Origin: Toxonevra muliebris
Taxonomy: Eukaryota > Arthropoda > Insecta > Diptera > Pallopteridae
DNA length: 64,000 bases
Reading direction: 5' to 3'
Assembly: GCA_963691655.1 (NCBI GenBank)
Contig: OY829329.1
Coordinates: 67,968,822 to 68,032,821, forward strand
Every line of letters starts with the position of its first letter. Position 1 is the first letter of the stretch. Under the pieces are notes generated by a model that ran no database searches, was not told the DNA's origin, and saw nothing but the letters and a program-made list of their open reading frames with translations. This document shows positions 12,038 through 24,796 of the stretch, piece after piece. Position numbers and translations under genes: made by a program.

Positions 12038-13189
12038 ACGCTTAGGTTCATAAAAGTAAAATTTGAATTACAAATTGTTCCTGCACATTTAGTGTGTTTT
12101 TTATAAATTATTTTAGTGCCTTAAAGTATGCAATCACAAATCAGCGTTAAATTTCCATGAAGCTAAATATTTCTTACTAACTAAAAATTATTATTCAAAA
12201 AAAGTAATACAAATATGCAGAAATAAAAATGAAGAACTTCTAATTATGTATAGAATTTCACAAGGAATGATATAAAAAATAAATAAATTAACCCTAGAAA
12301 GCTACTACATAAATAAATAAAGAAAGAGCGAAAGAAAGAAAGAGTAAAATAAAATAAAAATAAAAACTTTTACATGAATGAAATTTTATCTAATAATTCA
12401 TTTTTCATAATTTCCTTTTTGCTGTTTCGATGTGCTCTTTCATAATTCATAAAAATTCAATTACTCAATTTCAGTACAAAAAACAAAAAAAACAAAACAA
12501 CATAGAAACAGAAACATTGATATGAAATGTAATCGAAGTTCAACTGCTATGAGTATGGGTAAAAAATAACGATGATCGTCATCAGCCAATAACGATGATG
12601 AGGGCAATGATGCATTCGAGTGTATTCGCAATGTGCAAGTATAAGGATAACATTACATAAATACATACATACCTACATTCACCACTAATCAGTTTAATAT
12701 CCATTCACATGGATACACGAAAATACTAGCAGTGAAACGAATGAACATTTGAACATTTGTGCAACAAATTTTATCAAAAAAAAAAAAAAAAAAAAATATC
12801 ATAAAATTTACGCTCATATTACAAAAATATAAAATAAAAAATACAATATCCGAAATAGCAAATAGTAAACCTTAACGCTTTGTTGTGATTATTTCTTGGT
12901 TTGGTTTTCTTCTTTTATTTGTTTTTATTATTAATTTTCATGGTTGAAACAGAAGTTACCATAGATAAACAAGTAAGCTAGAGATGTATGTTTCATATAT
13001 GTATGTGTGGGTGTTTGGAAAAAAAAAAATAAGCACTCATGTAAGGGATGTGAAGTTTGATGCTGGATGAACACAATTACACCCTACATTTATGTAGCGG
13101 TAAGCGTAAGCGTTTTCTTCCCTTAGCTGGTTAATATAAAAATATTGAAGTTACAAGTAAATGAGAATAAAATTACTAAATGAGTTCAT
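12038..13189. other. Non-coding AT-rich stretch
   Basis: A/T homopolymer runs (for example 12776-12796), GAAA-rich runs near 12320-12345 and CATA repeats near 12658-12672. No gene or RNA is recognisable. Confidence 0.55.
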
Positions 13190-14414
13190 TTTGATCACGC
13201 CACTGCACTATGATACAGAAACCCGATTTGATGGCATATCTACATATCTTTAATAGATCCAAGCCTTTCAATGACTGGCTTCCCATTAAATCCAAGCAGA
13301 GAGAGCTTAAATATGCTATAAGGAATTTCAGTGGGAGCATAGAAAGCTCCTCCGAGACTAGTCGACTTCGAAAACTCCTCAATACGACCCTTAAGGTTTA
13401 CGACAGTATCCAGAAAACTGATGGTCACTGGACTGATTCTGAGATCGAGACCTTAGAAGTCCCTCTGAACACCCATTTCCCGGAGAGTGAAATCTTCGTT
13501 GATCATAGTCCTTCTTTAAGTAACTCCTCCCCGTTTCAATTGACCGACACTCATCTAAAGTGCGCCATCAAAGCGATCAAACCCTATAAATCTCCCGAGC
13601 CAGATCAGGGTATCATTAGCGCGGAAATTCAACAGGAGGCTGAGCACGTCACTTCTTGGCTATTGCAAATTTATATTTCTTGCCTAAAATTCTCGTACAT
13701 TCCTAAAAGCTGAAGAGAGACTAGACTCTTGTAGTCTTCATACTCAAAGCAAAGAAGGCATTCCATACCAAACCGAAGGACTTCAGACCAATAAGTCTGT
13801 CCTCGTTCTCTTAAAAACATTAGAAAGTGTTCTTGATTTTCATATCAGCCAAATACAAAATACCAACATTTGCCCCATCCAAAATTAATGACACCTCACT
13901 TTGCCTCAGCAAGCGCTTCAAATATTTGGGACTTGTTCTTGGTCTTACACTTCAATGGAAAGCTAACATAGCAAAGAGAGAGTACGGAAAACCTCTTGCC
14001 CTCTCTACTGCTGTAAGAGGGCATTAGGAACAAAATAATATCTTCAACCTCGAATCACTTCTTGGCTCTACAGCCTAATCTTCTTTATGGAAGTCAGTTA
14101 CTGCAAAAGCGGTCAACCTTAAATCACTGAATAAGGTTAAAAGAACGTCTTGTATTACCTCTACGAAAGCTGTCTTCGTAATCCTTCATTGGTTGCCAGA
14201 CTCAGTGCCTTAACTCGCTGGTCTAATCCACAATATGTCCGTACCAACTAACGCAGACAATATTTGCTCTACGCCCAAACCACACGCTCTTCACCCACAT
14301 TTCCAGTAGAGAGGAATGGGTTAATGACGAGGTGGTTACTGAGAATTCAATTGACATCTATACAGATGGCTCCAAATTGGAAGAAAGAGTCGGCTGCATC
14401 ACAGACTCTCTTGA
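13190..14414 (+). pseudogene. Degenerate LINE ORF2 (linker, RT remnants, RNase H start)
   Basis: The open part 13210-13713 encodes the stretch between endonuclease and RT and the start of RT, with AIKPYKSPEPDQGI (a decayed form of the KSPGPDGI box) and WLLQIYISCLKFSYIPKSW. It then continues in other frames with RPISLSSF. After an internal deletion of the catalytic RT palm, 13890-13990 reads RFKYLGLVLGLTLQWKANI (thumb). Near 14340-14385 IDIYTDGSKLEERV starts RNase H. The family appears related to the 7745-8795 element, judged by the similar DGSKL region. It is broken by the TIR element at 14415. Confidence 0.78.
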
Positions 14415-15107
14415 GCAGAGGCGAGACAAGTAGTACATTTAGGGCAATGGAAAGGGAGGGGAGGCCGCTGAGTCTGAATCTGTGTTGCGTTTTGCTCTGC
14501 TGCGTCTAGGGTAGCCAGACGTACTGATTTGATCAATACATGTCCTGATTATTTTTGTAAATACTGCTTTTTTGAAATCTCGAAATCAGTACGAAAATTT
14601 ACTGATTTTTGTATTTTGTTTTGATTTTGTACTGATTTTTTCAAATTAATATCTTAAAAATTTTTTTACTTAACCTTAATGATCTTAAAATCGTTTTTGA
14701 AGACAGTCTCACTTAACCTAACCTAGCCTAACCTAACCTAACCTTACCTTACCTAACCTAACCTAACCTAACCTAACCTAACCTAACCTAACCTAACCTA
14801 ACCTAACCTAACCTAACCTAACCTAACCTAACCTAACCTAACCTAACCTAACCTAACCTAACCTAACCTAACCTAACCTAACCTAACCTAACCTAACCTA
14901 ACCTAACCTAACCTAACCTAACCTAATCTAACCTAACCTAACCTAACCTATGTTTTAGGGAATTCAAAAAAAAATTTTAATTTTTTTTTTTTCAATTTTT
15001 AAAATTTGTGTGTTCATAAAAAAAATTTTGACGTAGCAAAGCAAAACGGTCTACGGATTTGGACCCCGCGATCCCCCATTACCCTAAATGGGCTTGTCTC
15101 GCCTCTG
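14415..15107. mobile_element. TIR element (hAT-like ends) with a (CCTAA)n core
   Basis: Left end CAGAGGCGAGACAAG at 14415 and its inverse at 15093-15107. The match continues imperfectly for about 75 bp through ATTTAGGGYAATGG and GTTTTGCTYTGCT. The CAG start is hAT-like, but no matching 8-bp duplication is seen (CTCTTGAG against CTGGTTCC). The interior contains a GTACTGATTT-rich AT segment and the pentamer array 14712-14949. No transposase. Confidence 0.65.
14712..14949. repeat. (CCTAA)n array, complement of TTAGG
   Basis: About 238 bp of pentamer repeats, nearly perfect in the middle, with variant units at the left edge (CCTAG, CCTTA) and one at the right (CTAAT). On the minus strand it reads TTAGG, the ancestral insect telomere motif, which is known to be absent from dipteran telomeres. 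It sits inside a TIR element, and the same pentamer forms the tail of the LINE at 8772-8791 and the SINE at 6636-6650. Confidence 0.95.
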
Positions 15108-16041
15108 CTGGTTCCAAAAAGATTCAATTTGTTGAACAGTGTAATTGATGTTCATACTTAGACTAGTGAATCAAGGTTGGGAAGGAAAAGCTTTTAACTT
15201 CTTACTCTGTTTCATAATATTTCTTCAAAATAGTAAAAGGGAAGAGAGTTTATCCAGAAATCTCCCCCTCTCCCTTACCCTTTTAACATTAACTATTTTA
15301 ATTACCACTTGATTACTTTCTAAATACTGATATATCCAAAGTTTGAAGAAGGAAACGTTTAGATTTTATTTCCCATTTTATATTCAATTTTCACCAGTTA
15401 GACGGAAAAAGGAGTTTGTCTCCAAATTCCCAGTCAGTACTTTCAAATATTCAAATTAAATCATTTATTATTTCGATTTCGTATATTATCGAATGTAGGG
15501 TAATCAAATGAAAGAATTTTAATGCTACAACTCAAACGTAGTTCCACTCTGTTTCTTCTCTCCTTCACCCACTCTATCTGCTTCACTCACTCTCTCTCTC
15601 TCTCTCTCTCTTCCCACCACTTTCAGTTTGTGTGCGATTACGAATGCGATTACGATTTCCAATAGCAATTGCGAGGAGACACCAATGCGATCCATCAAAA
15701 TGAAATTGAAATCTTTTGCTCATTTCTGAGCTTTCGATTGTATTGTCGTTGTTGGTGTTGCTGTTGCTGTTGTAACCGTTGTTGTTGGTTGTTTATTTTT
15801 GTTGTCTTCCATTTCAACTACACGCATAAACTCACACACATACACCCACATACATTGAAAATACACAACAAACAAATACAAATACACACACGCCTTCGTT
15901 TCTACCCACTCGGATTGTTCCATTTTTATTTTTTTTGTTTTTTTTTTTGTTTTTTTGTCTGGTGCTGTTGCTACTGCTGCTTTTTTACACTTTTGTTAAG
16001 GACATGTCCTTCAAGCTGATGCATGTTTGTTTGTAGGTATT

Positions 16042-16075
<34 letters not shown>

Positions 16076-17317
16076 ACATAGATACAACAACATTGTTGTA
16101 TAACCGAGCAATGGCGCTAGCAAATGTGAACAGCAGCAAAATCCAGCAACAGCAATCGCAATAGCAATAACAACAACAATGATAACGGTGGATTTGTCAA
16201 TCAATGTCAATAAAACAATTGCTGTCATTTGCTATGGCAGCTGTAGAAGAAGTTGAGTAGCTGCTACTGCCACTGCTACTACTTCAAGAGTGTACCTACA
16301 ATGTCTGTTTGTATGCATGTGTATGTGAGTGAGTGTGTCTGGTACTCGAATATCTACACTCCTATAACTAAAACAACAACACAACCATACTTTCATAGAA
16401 CTATAGTAAATTACATTATTTAGCTACTTGCAACTTGTGGTTTGCAATAGAATAGAAAAAAAAAAAAAAAACACATACATACATACCTATATACATACAT
16501 AAACATGCACCCAACAATCTGGCAACACTGCAGAGTAAAAGTGTCTTTACGTTGACAAATCATTGTTCATCGTTGTTGTTGTTGCTGTTGCTATTATTGT
16601 ATTTGTTGTTGAAGAGAAAAGAAAAAACAAAATTGTAACAACATTGTTGTTGCTGTTGTTGTTGTATATATTTGCTTACTTTGCTTTTACATTCTATTAC
16701 TTGATGTCTCTCCAACTATCTAAATATATGTACATATGTATACATGTATCTGTATATGTGTGTGTGTGTGTGTATGTGTATTGCAAATATTTTTTCATAT
16801 GTATGTATGTATGTGTGTTTGTCTTTTTTTTTCTCTTTGCATTTGTGTATGTGTGCTTAAAGTTTTCGCTTCATTCGCTTGACATGAATTATGCATTGTG
16901 TTGCATTCATTTTGTGCAGATTCTTCTAACTGAATATATTACTATGGTTGTGGTTATTGTTTTTGCTGCTCCTGCTGTTGTTTTTTTTTTTTTTTGTTTT
17001 TTTTTTTTTGTTTTTTTTTTTTTGTTTTTTTTTTTTTGTTGTTGCTGTTTTTCACTATATTTGTTCGTCTATCACTTCCAAAACAATATTTTAGTTACTC
17101 TAATATTATTTTTTGTTGTGTGTAGATATGAGCAGCTATGAGCTATGATTTTGTTGATTGTGATTTTATGTACTAGGTTCAAGTGTCTTTTTTTTTTATA
17201 CAACTTGAACACTGAGAGATTAATTTTAAACTTACTCAAGAGGAGGAGAAGAAGAGAAAAGGCAAAGAAGAGTGGCGAGTGAAAGAGAGTTTATTGTGAT
17301 AAAATTTGCATGCATTA
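15108..17317. other. Non-coding, microsatellite-rich stretch
   Basis: Contains CT runs (15590-15612), GTT/GCT runs near 15740-15790 and 16570-16600, (TA)n at 16045-16071, CAA/CAG runs near 16130-16180, TATG runs near 16798-16815, and the T13G minisatellite. Long low-complexity frames here (for example 16563-17141) are simple-repeat translations. Confidence 0.6.
16981..17038. repeat. T13G minisatellite
   Basis: Four runs of T closed by single Gs at 16996, 17010, 17024 and 17038. The last three units are exactly 14 bp (13 T then G), so the array seems to have copied as a 14-bp unit and not as a homopolymer. Confidence 0.85.
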
Positions 17318-18577
17318 CACAGTGCAACACATATTTGCGGGACAAAACCAAACCAATCTCAAACGATAGTATTTGATCTCAGTAACAAAAGCCCCAATCC
17401 CTTTTTGCTCCACTACGTCGAAATTTTTTTTTACAGTGTTTTGAAATTTTGATTTTTTGGTCAAAAATTGAATCAAACAATGAGAAAAATCATATACAAA
17501 ATTTTTGCTTAAGGTGGTTCTTGTCTTGGACGACCTATATTAAAATTTTCCAAAGAATTTTTCTTTAGAACATTTTAACCCTCTAGCGCCCAACAGAATA
17601 GGACATTTTGGGCTCTTTTATTAAAAACTCCTTAAAAGCTAGGATTTAGGGGAGGTAAAGAGTTTGAACTATTCCACAAAAATATTCTCCAAAAAATTTC
17701 ATTAAGGGTGACCAAAGATAAGTAGCCTTTAGAAGTTAAAGGTAAGACATAAAAAACGAAATTAAGTGTTAAGAAATTTATTTGTAAGCATATATTGCAA
17801 AATGCGTTATTATGTATGATCAGTAATATCCCTTATAATGGAGTTTTCAAAAATATCAATAAATGTTGTTATATCTGCGGCCATTTCACGCTATCCCATC
17901 GCAGGTAAGGTTGTTTCAGCACTGAACTAAAATTAGCGTATGAAAAATACTATGACCAGAAACTCATTTCTGATGTTCCGTGGGTGGGCCGATGATTACC
18001 GCACCGTTACAATATTATTAAATGATTCTCTGCTGCTAAAAGTTTCTACGTTCCATATTTACAGCACATACTACAAAAGGATATTACTAATCAACATTAC
18101 AAATAAATTTCTGAACATTTAATTTCGTTTTTTTTATGTGTCACCTTTAACTCTTAGAGGCTACTTGTCTTCGGTGACCCTTAGTGAAATTTTCCGGAAA
18201 ATATTTTTGTGAAAAGTTTTAACCCTTGGCTTCCCCTTTAACTTAGGTTTGAAGGAGTTTTTAAGAAAAAAGCCCAAAATTACCAATACTGGTGGGAGTT
18301 AAAGGGTTAAAATGTTCTTAGGAAATATTTTTTGGAAAATTTTAATATAGGTTACCCAAGACAAGAACCACCTTAATTAAAATTTTACATACGATTTTTC
18401 TCATTATTTGACTCGATTTTTGCCCAAAAAATCAAAATTTCAAACCACTGTAAAAAAAAAATTGCTACATAGTGGAGCAAAAAGAGATCGGGACTTTTGT
18501 TACTGAGGTCAAATACTATTGTTTGCGATTGGTTTGGTTTTGTTCCGAGACATTGACCCTCAAATTGTGGCACAGTG
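17318..18577. mobile_element. Foldback-type element with about 440-bp inverted arms
   Basis: The left arm begins CACAGTGCAACACATATTTG at 17318. The right arm, read on the minus strand, begins CACTGTGCCACAATTTG at 18577. The arms match through ACAAAACCAAACCAAT, TTTTTGCTCCACTA, TTGAAATTTTGATTTTTTGG and AAGGTGGTTCTTGTCTTGG, down to ACATAAAAAACGAAATTA around 17765, with the right partner ending near 18120. The unique centre (about 17765-18120) encodes nothing recognisable. TTA flanks both ends (17315-17317, 18578-18580), a possible 3-bp duplication. Superfamily not assigned. Confidence 0.85.
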
Positions 18578-21049
18578 TTATCTATAATTTTCAGATTTAT
18601 TCTATTTATTCTACAATCCTTTTTTGACGAGTTTTTTTTTTAATTTACTCTCAGTTGCAGGTTCCGATCAAATTTAGTAGATACTAAAGCAAATCTGATT
18701 GAAATTTTCATTTTTGAAAATTTTTTGAAAATCGAAATTTTTAACAAATTTGAGATATACTTACAAAAACTTATTGTACTTTCATACAGTATATAGCACT
18801 TTACGATATCTTATTCAGTTTGAATTCTAGAGCGTTATCTTAATACTGTGTCCATCGTGGGGCCCTCTCCCCTATAAAAGTTTGATTAAAAATAAACAGA
18901 AATAAGTTCACACCATCTTCCATTTCCCTACCATTTTAAATAAAACTGATGAGTTACTGCACTCTTCATCTCCTAGTGGAACATAGAACCTTAATTCTGA
19001 TGTAGCCGATCTTAACCCTTTAGTTTCCAAATTTTTGATTGACTTAAAAGAATTTGGAATGGATTAATATTGGTGTAAAAAGCATAAATCCAATCTCAAA
19101 ATCCCCAAAAAAAAATAATAGGCAATGGTAATGAAATGGTAAAGGTTGAATGCCTAAAATTATTTTTCGTTGAATGAGTTTTTTACCAATTTGTTTTAAC
19201 AAATTGCCTGACACGTCATTCAATGACACCCTTTTCCGTGGGGATCTTGTCGTTCACATTTGTAGGGCAACTACATGCCACTACAAATGTGACCTAAAAG
19301 GACAAACAAATTTGAACAACTTAAATAAAATAAAAACAAACAAGAAAATTTTGTTTCACCTTCAAATTTTTACACAAAATTGACTTGGCAGTCAATGTGT
19401 TAAGTAATCAAATATTTAATATAAAAATGAAATTCCCAGTTACTCACAGCGAGTTTTTTTTTTTTTTTGATGAATTATTTTAATAATTTTTTTTTGTATT
19501 CTTAATTCAAATTCAATCAATAAAATTTTTTTTTCTGTTTTTCACAAATTTTAGACTTTGACTGCAGCTAACGTCTGTAATACGCAGCATAATTCATAAC
19601 CGAAAATGTAGCAACAGAAAACTGCTATGTAAGTAATTCAACCCCTTAGGCGGTCTTAGGCACTAGAGGGTTAAGCTTACGTTGTGAAAGGAGGAGGACC
19701 GGCCTAGCGAGTCTGAATGGCTTTTATAGCGTAACATGCAACTCAAGGAGTAAGTGAGAATGACATATTTTAAAACTAATCTAGTAAAATAGCCAGAAAG
19801 TCACTGAAGGTGGATCCAAACATTTCCGAAAGAGGAGGGGTTATTTTTTCATGACCAATGAACAAATTTTTTAAAATCTTATGCGATAAAGATAAGTGTT
19901 CATTGACCAAAATTTAATAATGAGAAAAAGGCATGGGATTCAAGTCGAAATGATTTCATGTCTCTATGGAGTAACCAGGCGCAGATACAAGGGGGGGGAG
20001 GGGGCAAGGGGAAAATTTCCTCTAACTCTAACCAATTATCGGGTAGAGTACAGGAAGTCTGCTTGTCCTTGAGAAGATAACTAACGCTATTTTATACTTT
20101 TATATATAGGTAAAATTTTTATGAGATTAAAAATAAAAAATTACCCTACACTTGCAAGTTTAAAATTTGAATACTGTTGCCAATGCAAAAAAAAAAAAAA
20201 AGAAATAATTTTTAAAATTATTAAAAAACTTTTTGTGAACAAAAGAAATTCGAAAAAAGTATTGGTAACTTTCTCCCAGTGGGAAAAGTTAATGATGAAG
20301 CTGTCAGAGATATGGCAGTTGATGTCCCACAGCTGCCAGCCTCTTTGATTATGCCGATTTGCCTGCCAGTGTATTATTCATGGGCGCTTTTAGTTTTACA
20401 TGTTTCAAATAAGTGCCACATGCAACAACAGTACCGCTGTCGGTCACAACGCGAAATGCTCATGCACAAAAGCGTTACATAAAACATGTATAAAATTGCA
20501 GGCGTTGTTGCTATGTTGTAAATATAGTGAAAATTTTTCAATTAAAAATTCAATGAAAAAAATAAAACATTGAATTATAAACGAAGAAGAAAAAAAAAGG
20601 AAAAGTGCAATGAATAAACACAGGGATTCTCTGTTCATAGCTGCAGTTGCAGATTTTGATGCTTGCAGCAGCTAGGGCGATTTGTTGTGGTTGTAAAATA
20701 TATATATTTTTTTTTTTAAGTCAAAAATATCAATATTTTGTAAAATCTATTGAGGCTGACTGAATTATGAATTTATACATTTCAATAATCAACATGCAGC
20801 AATAAAATGTCGACGAACAAATTGCATATTTGAAAGGGATAAAAAAAAGCACAGTAGAAACTAGCAAAACGTTTCAAAGTATTTGGAATTTGAGGTACCA
20901 AAAAAAGAGGAAAAAAATTACTTATTGATGCATCAAAACTATATTGAAGTTATATATGAAAAGGTATCATGATAGTATGAAAACATACAAAACCAGGACA
21001 ATTCTGAATTGGACAGAGCTGTAAAAGAATGCATTCAATTGATTTGCAA
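18578..21049. other. Non-coding AT-rich stretch
   Basis: Holds homopolymer runs (19459-19468, 20707-20719) and a G-rich patch at 19988-20012 next to CAGGCGCAGATACAAG that might be one end of a DNA transposon; no partner end was found. No gene supported. Confidence 0.5.
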
Positions 21050-21089
21050 TACTTTGAAGTCACAGTTAATGAGCAATAGTTTATGATTG

Positions 21090-22506
21090 CATAACATATT
21101 TGGTTCCAGAATAAAATAAAATGCAATTAAAAGTTTTTTTTTGTAGTCGCCGATTGGTTATTCATTTAGAAAAGTCTTTTTTGGAGACAAGGCAATGCAG
21201 TCTTTTTGTGAAGTCATGGGAATGCAAATCTTATGACTTCAAAATCATGACTGCTTTGAATTCACTCGGACTCACATGAATACATTTGCAAACAATTGAA
21301 GTTACATGCAGTTACTTGGTGTCAATTGGAATTTGAAGTCATTTGGAATCAATTGAAGTCACTTGGAGTCAATTGGTATTTGAAGTCAATTGGAGTCACA
21401 TGATGTCACTTGAAATCAATTGGAGTCACATGAATATACTTGGAGTCACTTAAAACCACATGCAGTTACTTGCTGTCAATTGGAATTTGAACTCATTTGG
21501 AATCAATTGAAGTCAGTTGGAGTCAATTAGAATTTGAAGTCAATTGGAGTCACTTGGAGTCACTTGAAGTCATTTGGAGTCACAAGAATACACTTGGAAT
21601 CACGTGACGTCACATGCAGTTACTTGGTGTAAATTGGAATTTGAAGTCTTTGGAATCAATTGAAGTCACTTGCAGTCAATTGGGATTTGAAGTCAATTGC
21701 AGTCACTTGAAGTCATTTGGAGTCACAAGAATACATTTGGAATCACGTGACGTCACATGCAGTTACTTGGTGTAATTTGGAATTTGAAGTCATTTGGAAT
21801 CAATTGAAGTCACTTGGAGTCAATTGGGATTTGAAATCAATTGGAGTCACTTGAAGTCATTTGGAGTCATAAGAATACACTTGGAATCTATTTACGTCAC
21901 ACGCAGTTACTTGGTGTAAATTGAAATTTGAAATCATTTGTAATCAATTGAAATCACTTGGAGTCAATTGGGATTTGAAGTCAATTGGAGTCACATGAAT
22001 ATACTTGGAATCACGTGACGTCACATGCAGTTACTTGGTGTAAATTGGAATTTGAACTCATTTGGAGTCAATTGAAGTCAGTTGGAGTCAATTGGGGTCA
22101 CTCGAACTCAATTGGAGTCACTTGCAGTCAAATGAAATATGAGCTTAGTTTTAATATGTGTTAATGAATACTTACACTTTTTAACAAATTAATCATATAT
22201 TATTAATGTCAAAAATAAACCATTAATTCGCTCAAAATCCCAATTGATTCCAAGTAATTTTCAAGTAACTACAAGAAATTCCAAGTGACTCCAATTGACT
22301 TTAAACTCCAATTGACTACAAGTGACTTCATGAGTCATGATTTTGAATTGATAAGATTTGCATTCCCATAACTTTACTGACTACAAAAAAAAAATATTGC
22401 ATTCCCTTGACTTCAAAGAAGACTTTTCTAAATGAATAACCAATCGGCGACTCCAAACAAAAAATCTTCTAACTGCGTTTTTTATTCTAGAATCAAATAT
22501 GTTATT
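21090..22506. mobile_element. Foldback element with tandem-repeat core
   Basis: The left arm from about 21092 (AACATATTTGGTTCCAGAAT) is inverted at the right from about 22505. The arms share GTCGCCGATTGGTTATTC and ATTTAGAAAAGTCTT (21149-21180 against 22419-22455), then GGGAATGCAAATCTTAT and TCAAAATCATGA. Between them (about 21255-22325) is a tandem array built on a 10-bp unit close to GGAGTCAATT or GAAGTCACTT. No transposase. The outer boundary may extend some tens of bases further on both sides; no target duplication was resolved. Confidence 0.85.
21300..22130. repeat. Higher-order tandem array of a 10-bp GRAGTCAMTT unit
   Basis: A decamer recurs in register, and a GCAGTTACTTGGTGT landmark recurs at 21308, 21462, 21616, 21759, 21903 and 22027, giving higher-order units of about 154, 154, 143, 144 and 124 bp. 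The junction block in several units reads CACGTGACGTCACATGCAG, which contains CACGTG and TGACGTCA. Confidence 0.85.
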
Positions 22507-23917
22507 ATTATTTTGTGACTTATACTTGACTTAACTTGAAGCTCTAGAATTGGAACACAAAATAACAATTTAACAAAATATTTTTATTATTATTATTATT
22601 ATTAAAAGTTTGCGTTTTTGTTATAACATACTCACTGTTCGTTATGAAAAAAGAATTAAAATATTATAAGACTTGTGAAAATTTCTTTCCTTCTTATCGC
22701 ACTTGGTAAAGTTTTTGAAAATTCATTTTCATTGCGACAAGAATAAATATATAGAATCCTTAGTTGGTGTAATCGATAATTTAATTAGAATGTAATCAAA
22801 TCTAATTTGTAACAAATCCTTAGTATACATGGTAATTTTATGCCCGCAACAATATAGTTTTGTGCAATTTAAAATCCGGATTGAAAGTGATACATTGTTA
22901 GAATGAAATAGAGAGACAAAGAAAGGGAGAGAGCGAGAGAGAGCATCATCGAATTCCAGCACAACAACGATGAAGATGAAGACGATGACTGTAAGAATAC
23001 ATAGAATAGCTAACTGTCAAAGTCAATGTTGTAATTATATGAGCACAAGCACAGCAACCAACAGCAAACGAAAGTATTTTATGACATTACACTAAGGCAC
23101 ACACACACACAATGTACAATTTTAGTATAGTAAAACAAAAACTTTAAAGATGATGAGAAGACAATGACGACAATGAGCAAAACGTTGAGGACAGCGACTA
23201 TGATGATAATGATGATGATGAAGACGACAATGACAGGAAGACAGGAAGGAACAACATGCGTTGCAACGACAACGCAATTGTACTTAAAAAGAAAAAGAAA
23301 AACTGCAACTACAATAACAACAACGAAGATATTGAAGATAAATATAAATATACTCACACACACACACAAGCATACACAGTTATAAAGAGCGCATCTTGAA
23401 GACAAACTATAATGAATTCGAAGCGTGCCTGTGCATGCGATGTATATGTGTATTTCCTTTAGTGTGTGTGTGTGTGTGTGTGTGCTCGCATAAGGAAAAC
23501 TTCATTTCCTTTCAATTTCATTAGAAATAAAAATAAAACAAATGGTCGCACCAAAGCAGTCAGTGAAAATTTATATTCAACTATGTACGTAGGAGATACG
23601 CAATAATATCGCAAAGATAGCATTAAAAAAGTTGCATACTTTTGGGGTGCGCAAAGAGAACAATGAAAAGAGAGAGAGAGAGAACATGAAGATGAGTTTG
23701 ATTGTTGTTGTTGGTTATCGCTATTTCAGCTGCTGCTCTTTTTGTTGGTTGCTATTAATTTTGTTGCTGATATTGGTGCTGTTCTTACTGTTGACGATGA
23801 TGACGATGATGTTGAAACTTTTCAAATAAAATGACAAGCTATAAAAAAAACGACAATGTAAGCAAATTGAATCAAGTTACTTACACACAAATACACTAAT
23901 ATCGAATGAGAGAAGGG

Positions 23918-23960
<43 letters not shown>

Positions 23961-24480
23961 AGTGCATGAGAGAGAATCGAAAGCTCATAATACTCGTAAA
24001 GTATTTTTAAGTATGTAGTTATTTGAGTTTAAGTAACTGAAATCACTTTTAATCTGTTATTAAAACCTAATGGTAGTGGATAATAAAAGCAAAAAATTAT
24101 TATTATGCTATGTATTATAAATGAAGTATATTTATTTAACAACGTGGAGGAGAGAGAGACAGCGGCAATAAAAAAAAAAACATTGGAGCTCAGTTTTTTT
24201 TGTTTGTTTGTTTTTTTTGTTGTTACTTTCTTGTTTTTTTTTACTTCACAATTCATCATGATGCCACTTGTTTCCTGCTTTGTCATTCATTTTGACTTTA
24301 TTAACAACTGATGACAACTGCTACGTATCTACCACAACATACAGCAGCAACGAGCAAAGCTTACACTGCTTACAGTGGAATGAAAATATTGAAAATTTAA
24401 TACGTACTTATATAATATTTGAGTAGTTATTGGTAGATATGGTTGCAATTATATCGCGGGGGGAGCAAATGAGTGACTGT
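22507..24480. other. Non-coding, microsatellite-rich stretch
   Basis: TTA runs near 22583-22604, GA runs near 22930-22942, GAT/GAC runs near 23200-23230, CA at 23354-23367, GT at 23464-23483 and a long GA run at 23922-23951. ORFs are low complexity. No gene supported. Confidence 0.6.
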
Positions 24481-24482
24481 GA

Positions 24483-24796
24483 ATTGACAGGCTGAGAGGA
24501 AAAGCGGGCTAAAATTTATATAAGAGCAAAAGTGAAATAATTCAGTGTGTCAGTGCAAGAATGGCATAAGTAATACGGTTTAGAGTGAAAATGAAACGCC
24601 TTAAAAGTAAGAGCAAAAATGGTATAACAATTTTTTCAGAGCAAGAAGAGCATAGTTTTTTAATCCGTTTTCGCTCTGAACATATTTCGTTTCATTTTTG
24701 CTCTGAACATATTTCGTTTTGCTTTTGCTCTTAAGTAAAATTATTCCACTTTTTTCTGAACGTAGAAGTTATACCACTTTTCCTCTCAGCCGCTCA
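24483..24796. mobile_element. Small TIR element (MITE candidate), about 314 bp
   Basis: The left end has GACAGGCTGAGAGGAAAAG, and the right end is the inverse of GAGCGGCTGAGAGGAAAAG. AATT lies at both outer edges as a possible target duplication. The interior holds GAGCAAAAA/TTTTTGCTC motifs in both orientations and a direct repeat of GCTCTGAACATATTTCGTTT starting at about 24673 and 24701. No coding capacity. Confidence 0.65.

Noticed and set aside
14712..14949. A true telomere or chromosome end
   Set aside because: It is internal, only about 238 bp, lies within inverted element ends, and unique sequence continues on both sides.
16563..17141. Long hydrophobic ORF (192 aa) resembling a membrane protein
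   Set aside because: Composition is Val/Phe/Cys from GTT, TTT and TGT microsatellites; it is a simple-repeat translation.
17318..18577. Transib/RAG-like element on the strength of the CACAGTG terminal heptamer
   Set aside because: No transposase, no nonamer, and the flanking TTA does not fit the 5-bp duplication expected for Transib; the resemblance may be chance.
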